From: Jeotgalibacillus proteolyticus
GTDB taxonomy: Bacteria > Bacillota > Bacilli > Bacillales > Jeotgalibacillaceae
DNA: 64,000 nt
Reading direction: 5' to 3'
Assembly: GCF_002926065.1 (NCBI RefSeq)
Contig: NZ_PREZ01000003.1
Span: 374,501 to 438,500, forward strand
Position numbers and translations under genes: made by a program. This document shows, one piece after another, positions 25,930-34,193 of the stretch (within the stretch, counting starts at the first letter, position 1; each line of letters opens with the position of its first letter). The notes beneath the pieces were generated by a model, which was not told the DNA's origin, did no database searches, and was given only the letters and a program-made list of their open reading frames with translations.

Positions 25930-26388
25930 TTATGCTTTTTTAACTGCAGGCTGGGTATATTCGGGTTTATGAAATAATTTATTTGCTGCAAAGAACAATA
26001 ATATAGCCGGTATTAACGTAAATAGCGAGGCTATTCCTGCAATAATAAATAAAATAGCGGTGATGCCACGGTTAAATTTCATTGTAATAAGACCGATCAG
26101 TGTCAAAAACAGTGCTGCTCCCAGTAAGCTTAAAGGATAGACAGACACTTTCTGTAAAAAGTCGATTGTGTCATTGGTGAAGCTTTCAGGGGAGACCTTC
26201 ATATTCCCGCTTGCAGTATCCCGCTGCACCTTTGGATCCTGATTAAACGCCTCTATAATCGTTCCTTTGACTATACTGTTTGTATCCAGCGTTGCAGCAA
26301 AAAGAGCGGATGAGCCTATCAGCATGACAAGCAGCAATAAAGAAACAAAACCTATTATTTTCGGCGTTTTCACTAAATTATCCTTCAT
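25930..26388 (-). CDS. DUF4064-like four-helix membrane protein
   Basis: About 152 residues from ATG 26388, which has ribosome site GGAGG. It has one helix at the N-terminus (FVSLLLLVMLIGSSALF), an extracellular segment of about 60 residues, then three helices (LSLLGAALFLTLIGLI, ITAILFIIAGIASLF, IPAILLFFAANKLF) and a basic tail. The layout fits DUF4064 proteins. Function is unknown. It follows a lipoprotein gene by 14 bp, so the two are co-transcribed. Confidence 0.65.
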   Translation of the reverse strand: MKDNLVKTPKIIGFVSLLLLVMLIGSSALFAATLDTNSIVKGTIIEAFNQDPKVQRDTASGNMKVSPESFTNDTIDFLQKVSVYPLSLLGAALFLTLIGLITMKFNRGITAILFIIAGIASLFTLIPAILLFFAANKLFHKPEYTQPAVKKA

Positions 26389-26402
26389 TTCTGCCTCCAA
26401 TC

Positions 26403-26846
26403 TTATTTTCCGGATATGCTTTTAAACGAAACTTCTTTATTATTTTCAATTGCTTTAATGACTTCGAATGCTCTATCCCCGTTCACCTTATATAATCCTT
26501 TAAAATTTTGGCTGTCCGAGGAAAAATCCTCTGTTTTAACCGTTTTATATGAAATGAAACATGTCTGTTTCTTCGTATCTCTGTCGATAGAAAAGTCATC
26601 AAAATAAATCGCTTCCTCTCCTAAAGCTACATTTCCCCCATTAAGATAAACATAGAAGGTACGGTCATCCTCAAAAAAGAGATACGTACCATTTTCACCG
26701 TCTATTTCTTCAATGAATGAGGAAAGCTCTTCTCCCACCTCATCCAGCTTTATTTCTGAATAAGAAATACTTCCGTGTTCTGTCTCTGTACTGCAGGCTG
26801 ACAGCAGCAGGATAAAAACCAGACTTAATAGCTTTAACTGTTTCAT
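26403..26846 (-). CDS. Lipoprotein of unknown function
   Basis: 147 residues with lipobox LLSACST (Cys18). The mature part is acidic, rich in beta strands and contains one cysteine (KQTCFISYK). It is paired with the DUF4064-like gene. Family not recognised. Confidence 0.75.
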   Translation of the reverse strand: MKQLKLLSLVFILLLSACSTETEHGSISYSEIKLDEVGEELSSFIEEIDGENGTYLFFEDDRTFYVYLNGGNVALGEEAIYFDDFSIDRDTKKQTCFISYKTVKTEDFSSDSQNFKGLYKVNGDRAFEVIKAIENNKEVSFKSISGK

Positions 26847-26897
26847 ATTTAACCCTCTATTCTTAGATATAAGCCAACTAATCGCTGTTCGCTTCTG

Positions 26898-27272
26898 TTA
26901 CTCACTTGACAATAAAAACTCCTCTGTTTTTCCTTCCCATGTAATGGTCACAAGGATTTCTGAGTCTTTTTGAAGCACAGAGCAATTCCCACAAGAGCTT
27001 CTGTTTAGATTCGCGGCTCCATCTTTTAAAGGTACATCACCGTTTGAACCGGCTGAGCCGTATTCAAGTCGATATTCTATTCTGTCTGGAACAGCTTCTT
27101 CCCCAATATAGCTAACCGAGCCGGATGCTGCCTGATCGTTTTCAGATCTATCAGCAATATATTGAGCCTTCCAATGGTCACCTTCGCCGGAAAAAATCAA
27201 TCGTTCTTCACTTGTACAGCCGGTTACTAAAACGAAAGAAAGCAGCAGTAAGCAAAGTATCCTTTTCATCAT
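26898..27272 (-). CDS. Lipoprotein with CGNC motif
   Basis: 124 residues with lipobox LVTGCTS. The mature part looks like a beta sandwich (WKAQYIADRS, RIEYRLEYGS, EILVTITWEG) and holds SSCGNCSVLQ, a CxxC pair that could be a disulfide or metal site outside the cell. An AGGAGG ribosome site lies 4 bases before ATG 27272. It is encoded between other envelope proteins of unknown function. Confidence 0.75.
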   Translation of the reverse strand: MMKRILCLLLLSFVLVTGCTSEERLIFSGEGDHWKAQYIADRSENDQAASGSVSYIGEEAVPDRIEYRLEYGSAGSNGDVPLKDGAANLNRSSCGNCSVLQKDSEILVTITWEGKTEEFLLSSE

Positions 27273-27302
27273 GCGGCCTCCTTTCCAGTAAATGAATGAT
27301 CA

Positions 27303-27869
27303 TTAATTCTGTTTGTTTTTAATTTTTTCAATTGATGTAAACACTCTAGAGTAAACATCTTTTACATTCCATTTATTTTCCTTGTCATTATAAAGTCCAT
27401 AGCCCCAAAAATGACCTGACGGGTGCTGGTTGTTTTCAATGTACAGGGTTGCATAATACTGATCATCCTTTAAGCTTTCAAAAATTTCATCATGGTAGCT
27501 GTGCTCGTTATCAATAAACGGAAGGTAGGATTTGGTCGTTTGGATAAATACGAAGGGGATGTCAGATTGAGAGTAAACTTCAGCATATTTCCCTTCAGAA
27601 GCTTCTGCCAGATTTTCCTTGGTGATAAAAACTGCATCAAAAGTACGAAGGTCTTCCTTATTTAAATCTTCAAAGCTGATTTGCTTAAAATTCACCTGTT
27701 CTTCTCTGACTTCAGGCGGTTCTCCGACTACACCGATTGTCAGTGATCTTCCATCGTATTTCTCAAAGCTAACAAAAAATGCAAACAATGATTGGCTGAA
27801 AACAGCAAAAAAGAGCAGTAACAAACCTAAAGAAATAGCCAGCTTATTTCTTCTTGTTATTTTTCGCAT
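27303..27869 (-). CDS. Membrane-anchored extracellular protein
   Basis: 188 residues. A basic start and a helix (about 11-32) anchor a soluble domain of about 150 residues with alternating strands and helices (SLTIGVVGEPPE, TFDAVFITKENL, IPFVFIQTTKSY, YATLYIENNQ), suggestive of an alpha/beta fold. No catalytic motif is seen. A ribosome site GGGGGA precedes ATG 27869. Confidence 0.7.
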   Translation of the reverse strand: MRKITRRNKLAISLGLLLLFFAVFSQSLFAFFVSFEKYDGRSLTIGVVGEPPEVREEQVNFKQISFEDLNKEDLRTFDAVFITKENLAEASEGKYAEVYSQSDIPFVFIQTTKSYLPFIDNEHSYHDEIFESLKDDQYYATLYIENNQHPSGHFWGYGLYNDKENKWNVKDVYSRVFTSIEKIKNKQN

Positions 27870-27955
27870 CTTTTTCCCCCTTTTTTAAACTATAGCATAA
27901 CAAAATCCCTTTTATGGTATATTTTAGGTAAAATAATTACTCTTTCCCAATAAAA

Positions 27956-27984
27956 TAACCTTCATTTGGAATGAAGGCAGTTTG
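27956..27984 (-). terminator. Weak terminator after the 28.0 kb gene
   Basis: CCTTCAT, a 5-base loop and ATGAAGG, followed on the - strand by TTATTTTATT. Confidence 0.55.
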
Positions 27985-28009
27985 CAGGATCAAGAGTTTC
28001 AACAGGGGT

Positions 28010-28627
28010 CTATTCATTTGAACGTACAGGAAGAAATTTAATCGAGGAAATGATTTTTAAAATTTTTTCTTTTTCCGCTTCTCTAATTTCTTCATAGGCA
28101 TCCATACTGTTTGTATCACAGTATGTATCATAATAAAGCTGCATGCCTCCTGGTCCTTTTAGATTTTGCAGATAACAGATATAACCGATCTGGTCCATGC
28201 CGTTTAATCGTTTGTCCTGAGCAGCTGAAAAATAAAGATCCAAACATTCATCCGTAATTTTTTTAAATTCCAGCTCCTCTCCTGCATGTGATTGTGTAAT
28301 CGTTAAATATTCCTCCACAAATTGAGGATCATTTTGTCCCAGGAACGTAACCTGAAGATGAGAGATAACACCATTCTCGTGGTAGATATTTATTAGGTAG
28401 GACTCAAAGTCATTATTTTCTTCCATCGAATACCCGGCATGATCAATGGTCGATTCTTCCGGAATCGCCATTTCATACTTGCCAGTTCCTGATTCAAACA
28501 CATAATACCCTCTCTCTGCTGCTTCTGCTGACTGCATAAATTGACGGGTAAAATCGTCTTGAAAAATACGCACTTGGGGAAGGTCTTCAGCTCTCATGCT
28601 ATCCGGCCTTGTAAAGTCGATTGACAT
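28010..28627 (-). CDS. Cytoplasmic protein of unknown function
   Basis: 205 residues without signal peptide or membrane helix. It is acidic, with strands such as YYVFESGTGKYEMAI and VISHLQVTFLG and a helical C-terminus (YEEIREAEKEKILKIISSIKF). Its final segment resembles the end of small amphipathic domains found in envelope-stress proteins, but I cannot assign it. Confidence 0.7.
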   Translation of the reverse strand: MSIDFTRPDSMRAEDLPQVRIFQDDFTRQFMQSAEAAERGYYVFESGTGKYEMAIPEESTIDHAGYSMEENNDFESYLINIYHENGVISHLQVTFLGQNDPQFVEEYLTITQSHAGEELEFKKITDECLDLYFSAAQDKRLNGMDQIGYICYLQNLKGPGGMQLYYDTYCDTNSMDAYEEIREAEKEKILKIISSIKFLPVRSNE

Positions 28628-28689
28628 ACAGGCGACCTCCTTCGTCTTTTTAACTATATTTCCAATTTATCTCTTATTTTAAACATAAT

Positions 28690-28729
28690 AAAAGCCGGCA
28701 GGAGTGATTTTCCTGCCAGCTTTTTACTT
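28690..28729 (-). terminator. Terminator of the phosphotransferase gene
   Basis: A near-perfect stem AAAAGCTGGCAGGA/TCCTGCCGGCTTTT on the - strand. Confidence 0.85.
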
Positions 28730-28730
28730 T

Positions 28731-29756
28731 TTAATCTCCTGCTTGAACCGCTTGAAAGATTTCTTTGTAATTTAAATCCACAATGAGTTCATTTTGAAGT
28801 AAGCGTCCTCGTATCTCCCTTACAAGCTCTCTTTCACGTTCATTTCCATTTTCAAGATCCACTTTTTTGTGAAATACACCATACAGCGCATAATCACGCA
28901 GCTTTAAAAATAACGGCAGCTGCTCAACCCATTCTTCCAGCAGATGGTTTTCTCTTACGTACCCTTTTAAAAAGGAATGATAAAATTTACTGCCAAATGC
29001 CGATCGTTCCTCCAGATTTGCATTACGAAGCTTTGCCCATACAGCATAGTATAGCGGAATGGCAATATCACTAAGATAGTAAAAATACGTACTATCATCA
29101 AAATCAAAAACATGCACATCTCCTTCGTGAAAAAAGAAGTTACCGGAATGAATATCAGAATGAATTAAGCCGAATCTTTCTTTTGTTTCCGGTATCTCTT
29201 TGATCTTATTCACCAGCATTTCATTTCCCGTAATAATCATCCCATCTTTTTGCGAATCCAGGAAATTGCTAAGGTCGATTACATCATCCGCGGTCCAATG
29301 CTCTCTTCTTGCTTCACCCGGCTCGAAATTTTTTGTAACCCGGTGCATCTTCCCAATCATTTCGCCCCATTTTTCAAAAAGAGGTGCGCTGAAGTGATCA
29401 TCACCCGCTTTAACCGGATCGCCGGGAGCTTTATCAAAAAGACATACAAAAAAGGAAGAATCCGATAGCTTAAGTTCCTCTACAAGCTCACCGTTGGCTG
29501 ATTGATGAACCAGAGAAGCATTCACTCCGTTTTCATGAAGAAAGTTAATCCATTCAAGCTCTGCAAGCACATCCTGCCTGCATCTGTGAGAGGAATGTGT
29601 TAATCGTAAAATATAGGAAAGGCTATCTTTATGTACCTCAAAGACATAGTTCTCAAAGTCCCCGAGTTTTTTTGCATTTGTACTAACAGCTCCAAAACGA
29701 TTTGCCGCTTCTTTTAACACCTGTTCATTAAATTGATCATCAATCCACTTTTCCAT
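28731..29756 (-). CDS. APH/HipA-fold phosphotransferase
   Basis: A 341-residue aminoglycoside phosphotransferase-like kinase. The ATP-binding lysine region is YVFEVHKDSLSYILRLTHSS. The catalytic loop FGLIHSDIHSGNFFF gives HSDxHxxN, and the metal-binding DFDDS follows. This fold includes homoserine, choline and antibiotic kinases. Clustering with envelope genes suggests a housekeeping small-molecule kinase, but the substrate is unknown. Confidence 0.88.
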   Translation of the reverse strand: MEKWIDDQFNEQVLKEAANRFGAVSTNAKKLGDFENYVFEVHKDSLSYILRLTHSSHRCRQDVLAELEWINFLHENGVNASLVHQSANGELVEELKLSDSSFFVCLFDKAPGDPVKAGDDHFSAPLFEKWGEMIGKMHRVTKNFEPGEARREHWTADDVIDLSNFLDSQKDGMIITGNEMLVNKIKEIPETKERFGLIHSDIHSGNFFFHEGDVHVFDFDDSTYFYYLSDIAIPLYYAVWAKLRNANLEERSAFGSKFYHSFLKGYVRENHLLEEWVEQLPLFLKLRDYALYGVFHKKVDLENGNERERELVREIRGRLLQNELIVDLNYKEIFQAVQAGD

Positions 29757-29935
29757 ACTATGTCCTGCTTTCTCAATGTTTTGAATGGATGCTCATATAT
29801 CCATACCTTACTTATTCGGTGCTACCAATGATTTCCCTTTTATTTTCTGTCGTTTTTAAATCTGAACATCCTGCGTCTGAGCCTGATAGCGCTTTCATTT
29901 AAAAAATGATATGATAGGAGTAAGGAGGTACAAGC

Positions 29936-30121
29936 ATGATTAATCACAAAGTGAAATACATGATTTTGATTCTTCCTACATTTATTTTAACGGTTGTGCT
30001 GCTTTATCTTTTGCCGCCCTCTAAAAGCTTTCTTGCCATGTCCCCCTTGTTTTTAGGGTGGATCGTGTATTATACATGGCGTTATGTTGAAAATAAATCT
30101 GATAATGAAAAAACAATATAA
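29936..30121 (+). CDS. Small two-helix membrane protein
   Basis: 61 residues with two hydrophobic helices (YMILILPTFILTVVLLYLL and LAMSPLFLGWIVYYTW) and a charged end. Ribosome site AAGGAGG lies 7 bases before ATG 29936. Its stop codon lies next to the 23-bp inverted repeat. Family not recognised. Confidence 0.7.
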   Translation: MINHKVKYMILILPTFILTVVLLYLLPPSKSFLAMSPLFLGWIVYYTWRYVENKSDNEKTI

Positions 30122-30170
30122 CAAGGAAAAGGTACGTGAACATATGGATGTTCACGTACCTTTTCCTTGT
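30121..30170. terminator. 23-bp perfect inverted repeat between convergent genes
   Basis: The arms 30121-30143 and 30148-30170 are exact complements (ACAAGGAAAAGGTACGTGAA is the start of the left arm) around a 4-base loop ATGG. There is no T run, but convergent placement at both gene ends suggests bidirectional termination or mRNA end protection. Confidence 0.75.
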
Positions 30171-30179
30171 TCACCACAT

Positions 30180-30575
30180 CTATTTTAACAAATTCTCTAA
30201 TCCCTTTGTTGCATCTCCATCACTCAAATAATACGTTCCATCCCGTTCTCCGCTTGTGAAAATCGTGAATTGGCCGCTTTCTTTCCAGAGATAGATTTTT
30301 TCTTCTCTGTTGTCTTCATACACCAGGGTCATTCTGATGTTTGCTGACTGAGCCTTTTCGGATTGGCGCTTCTCATGTCTTGCTTTATTCATGATTTCCC
30401 GTATCTCTTTTAAGGATGACTTATCAGTTATGTAGGATTCATCTCCGTATCCGCCTGTATCAGGACTCCAATACTGAATAGTTGCGTGGTCAATTTTAGA
30501 AAACGTGCTAGAAGCAAGTATGATGCCGGCTAGTGCAAAAAATAGAGCTAATGCAGCGAAGACCGTTTTCTTCAT
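30180..30575 (-). CDS. Exported or anchored protein of unknown function
   Basis: 131 residues with an N-terminal hydrophobic segment (TVFAALALFFALAGIILA) and a domain with strands (RMTLVYEDNREEKIYLW, QFTIFTSG, GTYYLS). Ribosome site AAGGAG precedes the start. Family not recognised. Confidence 0.7.
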   Translation of the reverse strand: MKKTVFAALALFFALAGIILASSTFSKIDHATIQYWSPDTGGYGDESYITDKSSLKEIREIMNKARHEKRQSEKAQSANIRMTLVYEDNREEKIYLWKESGQFTIFTSGERDGTYYLSDGDATKGLENLLK

Positions 30576-30721
30576 ATCCCCATTTCTCCTTTTTATTTAC
30601 TCGATAAGCAGACGCTCCCTAACATGAAAAAGTTACAGTTAAATTAAAATTCTTGAAATAAAGAGAATACTGATTTTTTAAAAGGGAAAAGAAATGTTAT
30701 CCATTCTAAAGGAGGATCCCT

Positions 30722-31390
30722 ATGAAACCTGCTATTAAAGCTTTTGTTTTTGACGTCTATGGAACGCTGTTTGATGTACATTCAGTGACGGCAGCATGTG
30801 AAAAGCAGTTTCCTGGTTTAGGAGTTCAAATTAGTCAGGCCTGGCGAAAAAAACAGATCGAATACCTTTTTCTACGGCAGCTGATGGAGAGATATAGACC
30901 ATTTGATCAGGTCACACGTGAGGCGCTTCGCTTTACAGTAAAAGAGCACCAGGAAAACCTAAGTGACTTACAGGAGCAGCAATTAATTGAAGAATACCAC
31001 AGACTGACTCCTTTTAACGAGGTTGAAGATGTTTTAAAAGCCCTTTCCGGCAACCAGCTGATCATCTTGTCAAACGGGACTTCAGATATGCTTGCTTCCT
31101 TAATTAAAAGAGCAAATTTCACTTCTTATTTTACTTCTATTCTAAGTGTAGACAAAATAAAGCAGTATAAGCCGGTCCCTGCATCATACAATCTTGTTCT
31201 TGAAGATGTGGATGCTGCTCCGGAGGAAGTTTTGTTCATGTCTTCAAACGGCTGGGATATTACAGGTGCTAAAAGCTTTGGTTTTCAAACAGCGTGGATT
31301 AACCGTTCTGGCCTGCCAAAAGAGGAGCTCGGGTTTACGCCTGACATTATTTATTCCGATTTAACAGGAATGCTAGAATGGAACAATTGA
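30722..31390 (+). CDS. Haloacid dehalogenase type II (HAD hydrolase)
   Basis: A 222-residue HAD protein of the L-2-haloacid dehalogenase type. Nucleophile Asp11 is in VFDVYGTLFDV. SNGTSDML is motif 2, KQYKPVPASY gives the motif 3 Lys, and FMSSNGWDITGAKSFGF is the family-typical C-terminal signature. The expected reaction is hydrolytic removal of halide from 2-haloacids. AGGAGG precedes ATG 30722. It stands alone. Confidence 0.93.
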   Translation: MKPAIKAFVFDVYGTLFDVHSVTAACEKQFPGLGVQISQAWRKKQIEYLFLRQLMERYRPFDQVTREALRFTVKEHQENLSDLQEQQLIEEYHRLTPFNEVEDVLKALSGNQLIILSNGTSDMLASLIKRANFTSYFTSILSVDKIKQYKPVPASYNLVLEDVDAAPEEVLFMSSNGWDITGAKSFGFQTAWINRSGLPKEELGFTPDIIYSDLTGMLEWNN

Positions 31391-31451
31391 CGTACTATTA
31401 TGTTACTACTACTATATGCTTGTCCAACTCATAGTATTCTTCCTAATTTAA

Positions 31452-31500
31452 AAAGCGGTTGAGACAAATGTATGTCTCAACCGCTTTTACTCGGTTCACT
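31452..31500. terminator. GAGACA-hairpin terminator with collapsed repeat
   Basis: AAAAGCGGTTGAGACA and TGTCTCAACCGCTTTT pair perfectly over 16 bp. It serves the - strand cysteine hydrolase gene and probably the HAD gene. Next to it CGGTTCACTGGGCTTCACGTTTC is the GC-rich repeat with its interior removed. Confidence 0.88.
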
Positions 31501-31542
31501 GGGCTTCACGTTTCTAAAAACATGATTATGCCCCAGATTCTC

Positions 31543-32106
31543 TCACCTTTTGGTAACAGTCTTTTTAAGATCAAGCTCGGTACTTTTCGTTGTATCGGCA
31601 TCCAGTGAACGTCTTATCAGGTGGATTGCATTCTTATTGTCGCTCACTTTTTCAGATGCCATGCAGTCCTCAGGAACAAAGAGCTTATACTCTCTCATAT
31701 ACGCATCGTTGGCTGTAAACAGAACGCAAATATCTCCTGCTACCCCGGTTAAAATAAGGTTATCAATCCCTAGCTGATGCAAAAGAATATCAAGCTGTGT
31801 ACCAAAAAAACCGGAGTGCTTCGGTTTAATAATAAAATAATCATCTTCTTCAGGAAGGATTTGCTCTACGATTTCTTTGCCTGGATTTTTCATGCACTCT
31901 TCGATAATATTTTCTGCATTATCCTGCCACTGACCGAAATTATCGTTCACGTAGATAACGGGAATCTCTGCTTCCTTTGCTTTCTTTTTTAAAGAAACAA
32001 GATTATCCATTATCGGCTTCGTATTCTCTAATAAATCCTCTCCGCCTACAAAATCCATTTTATTCATCATATCAATGATAATCATTGCTGTATTTGGCTG
32101 GCTCAT
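31543..32106 (-). CDS. Isochorismatase-family cysteine hydrolase
   Basis: 187 residues. The Asp-Lys-Cys triad fits Asp12 (IIIDMMNKMDF), Lys94 (FIIKPKHSGF) and Cys127 (GVAGDICVLFT). Enzymes of this fold hydrolyse amides or enol ethers (nicotinamide, isochorismate). A composite repeat terminates it. Confidence 0.92.
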   Translation of the reverse strand: MSQPNTAMIIIDMMNKMDFVGGEDLLENTKPIMDNLVSLKKKAKEAEIPVIYVNDNFGQWQDNAENIIEECMKNPGKEIVEQILPEEDDYFIIKPKHSGFFGTQLDILLHQLGIDNLILTGVAGDICVLFTANDAYMREYKLFVPEDCMASEKVSDNKNAIHLIRRSLDADTTKSTELDLKKTVTKR

Positions 32107-32237
32107 TATGATCGACTCCTTCCCTATTAGTATTTCTCTAATTTTCGGAAAGTAAAACGTGATTAGTAGGAGAAAAAGGAAAAAATTTTAAAATGGATCG
32201 CTTTGGTATTGATATTGAGAAAAGCGAGATACTTCTT

Positions 32238-33104
32238 TTATCCTTTCGTGCCTGAATTAATATTTGCTCCTTCAATAAAGTAGCGCTGGAAAAAGAAGAA
32301 GAGCGCGATGACCGGAAGAAGAACGGTTACAGACATCGCCATTAAGTAATGCCACTGTGTTTGCACGGTTCCCCTAAAGGTCTGAAGGCCGATTTGAAGT
32401 GTATACATGCGTTCATCGTTTAAGTAAAGCAGCGGTCCTAAAAGGTCATTCCACGAGCCGTTAAACGAAAAGATGGCTACAGCAATTAGTGCGGGCTTTG
32501 TTAAAGGAAGCATGATATGCCACCAGATTTGCAGGTGGCCAGCCCCGTCCAAAATGGCAGCTTCCATTAATTCGTTTGGAATCGTCATCATAAACTGTCT
32601 TAATAAGAAAATAAAGAAGGCACTCCCGAAAAATGCCGGGACGATCAACGGCAAATAGGTGTTTACCCACCCCAGCTTTGAAAACAGAATATATTGTGGA
32701 ACCAGCGTCACAAAGCCCGGAATAAGCATCGTAGCAAGAATAATAATAAATAAGATATTTTTTCCCTTAAAACGTATTTTTGCAAATGAATATGCGACCA
32801 GTGAATTAACCAATACTGAACCAATCATCCCCATAGTGGCAATGAAGAGTGTATTCATTGCCCATCTTGTAAAAGGAGCTGTCTGCCAGGCCTCAAGATA
32901 ATTGGAGAAATGAAACTCTCTCGGGAAAAAGGTCGGCGGATATTGAGCAATTTCCTGCGGTGATTTTAATGATGTAGACACCATCCACCATAGCGGGAGC
33001 AGCACTAACAGGCTTCCTGCTAAAAGGAAAAAGGTGATGATCCAAGCCTTGAAGGAGACCCTGAATTTTTTTGTTTCATACCACTTTGCCTTCGCCAGTG
33101 TCAT
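32238..33104 (-). CDS. CUT1 sugar ABC transporter, MalG-type permease
   Basis: About 288 residues from ATG 33104, which overlaps the previous stop by 4 bp (ATGA). It has six helices and the EAA loop EAAILDGAGHLQIWWHIMLPLTKP. It forms the second channel half. The ATPase must come from elsewhere, since no ATPase gene lies in this cluster, as is common for MsmX-dependent systems. Confidence 0.95.
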   Translation of the reverse strand: MTLAKAKWYETKKFRVSFKAWIITFFLLAGSLLVLLPLWWMVSTSLKSPQEIAQYPPTFFPREFHFSNYLEAWQTAPFTRWAMNTLFIATMGMIGSVLVNSLVAYSFAKIRFKGKNILFIIILATMLIPGFVTLVPQYILFSKLGWVNTYLPLIVPAFFGSAFFIFLLRQFMMTIPNELMEAAILDGAGHLQIWWHIMLPLTKPALIAVAIFSFNGSWNDLLGPLLYLNDERMYTLQIGLQTFRGTVQTQWHYLMAMSVTVLLPVIALFFFFQRYFIEGANINSGTKG

Positions 33105-34108
33105 CTTCCGTCTCCCCCTTCGTAATACACCCATTTTTTACTCAAATAAAGATGGAAGACCGTCAAAATCAGCACGATGATAAACAATACCCATGCCATT
33201 GCGGAGGCATATCCCATATCAAAAAGTTCAAATGCATTATTCCACATATGAAGATTATAAAATAATAGCGAGTTTGCAGGACCGCCATCACCGCTTTGAC
33301 TCATAACATAAGCCTCCTGGAAAACCTGGAAGGAGCCAATCGTGCTGGTCACAATATCAAAGAAAATTATTGGGGTAATCATAGGTAGTGTAATATAGAA
33401 AAAACGATGAAATACATTTGCACCGTCTAATAAAGCAGCTTCGTACATTTGCTTGGATACACCCTGAAGACTGGCAAGATATAAAAGCATGCCTCCTCCT
33501 ACACTCCACATTTTCATTAAAATAAGAGCGGGCTTTGTCCACTCGGGATCAAACAGCCAGGCAGGTCCGGCAATTCCAAACCAGGCAAGGATCGTATTGA
33601 CAAGACCTGTTGAAGGACTTAGCATTTGCATCCATAAAAAATAGACGCCTACTCCAGACAGCACAGCAGGCAGATAAAAGACCGTCCGGAATATGCTCAT
33701 CCCCTTTATTTTCTGATTAAGCAAAACGGCAATTAAAATAGCGCCCACAGTGGTCAGCGGCACCGTAAAAGCTACATAGTAAATGGTATTCCATAATGAA
33801 ACAGTAAATAAATCATCAAATTGAAACATCCGTTTATAATTAGAAAAGCCAATAAAATCCATTCTGGAAGTAATATTATAGTTTGTAAAGCTCGCGTATA
33901 AGGAAAAAAGCATTGGTCCAAGGGTCAAACCCAAAAATCCGATCAGCCAGGGACTAATAAACAAATAACCGATCAGGTTTTCTTTTTTCCCCCGGGGCAT
34001 TTTTTTCCTGCCCTTTTTCACTACGCTCAAATCATGATCTTTTTCCTCCGGGCTTTTCATTTCGTTTACAATCGTCTTTCCCGCAGCACCTGTTTGATTT
34101 ACTCTCAT
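33101..34108 (-). CDS. CUT1 sugar ABC transporter, MalF-type permease
   Basis: 335 residues. A charged N-terminal extension of about 45 residues precedes six helices. The EAA loop is EAALLDGANVFHRFFYITLPMITP. A GGGGG ribosome site precedes ATG 34108. It is separated from the binding-protein gene by a hairpin. Confidence 0.95.
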   Translation of the reverse strand: MRVNQTGAAGKTIVNEMKSPEEKDHDLSVVKKGRKKMPRGKKENLIGYLFISPWLIGFLGLTLGPMLFSLYASFTNYNITSRMDFIGFSNYKRMFQFDDLFTVSLWNTIYYVAFTVPLTTVGAILIAVLLNQKIKGMSIFRTVFYLPAVLSGVGVYFLWMQMLSPSTGLVNTILAWFGIAGPAWLFDPEWTKPALILMKMWSVGGGMLLYLASLQGVSKQMYEAALLDGANVFHRFFYITLPMITPIIFFDIVTSTIGSFQVFQEAYVMSQSGDGGPANSLLFYNLHMWNNAFELFDMGYASAMAWVLFIIVLILTVFHLYLSKKWVYYEGGDGR

Positions 34109-34134
34109 TTTTGAGCCCCCTTTTTAAAAAACAC

Positions 34135-34176
34135 CAAAAGAAAGGATTTCTCCTTTCTTCGGTGCTTTCTCTTTAT
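34135..34176 (-). terminator. Hairpin between binding-protein and permease genes
   Basis: GCACCGAAGAAAGGA and TCCTTTCTTTTGGTGT pair on the - strand around a GAAA-type loop, then T6. It lies inside the operon, so it probably lowers permease expression relative to the binding protein. Confidence 0.8.
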
Positions 34177-34193
34177 TTTATTTTGTTCGTTTT

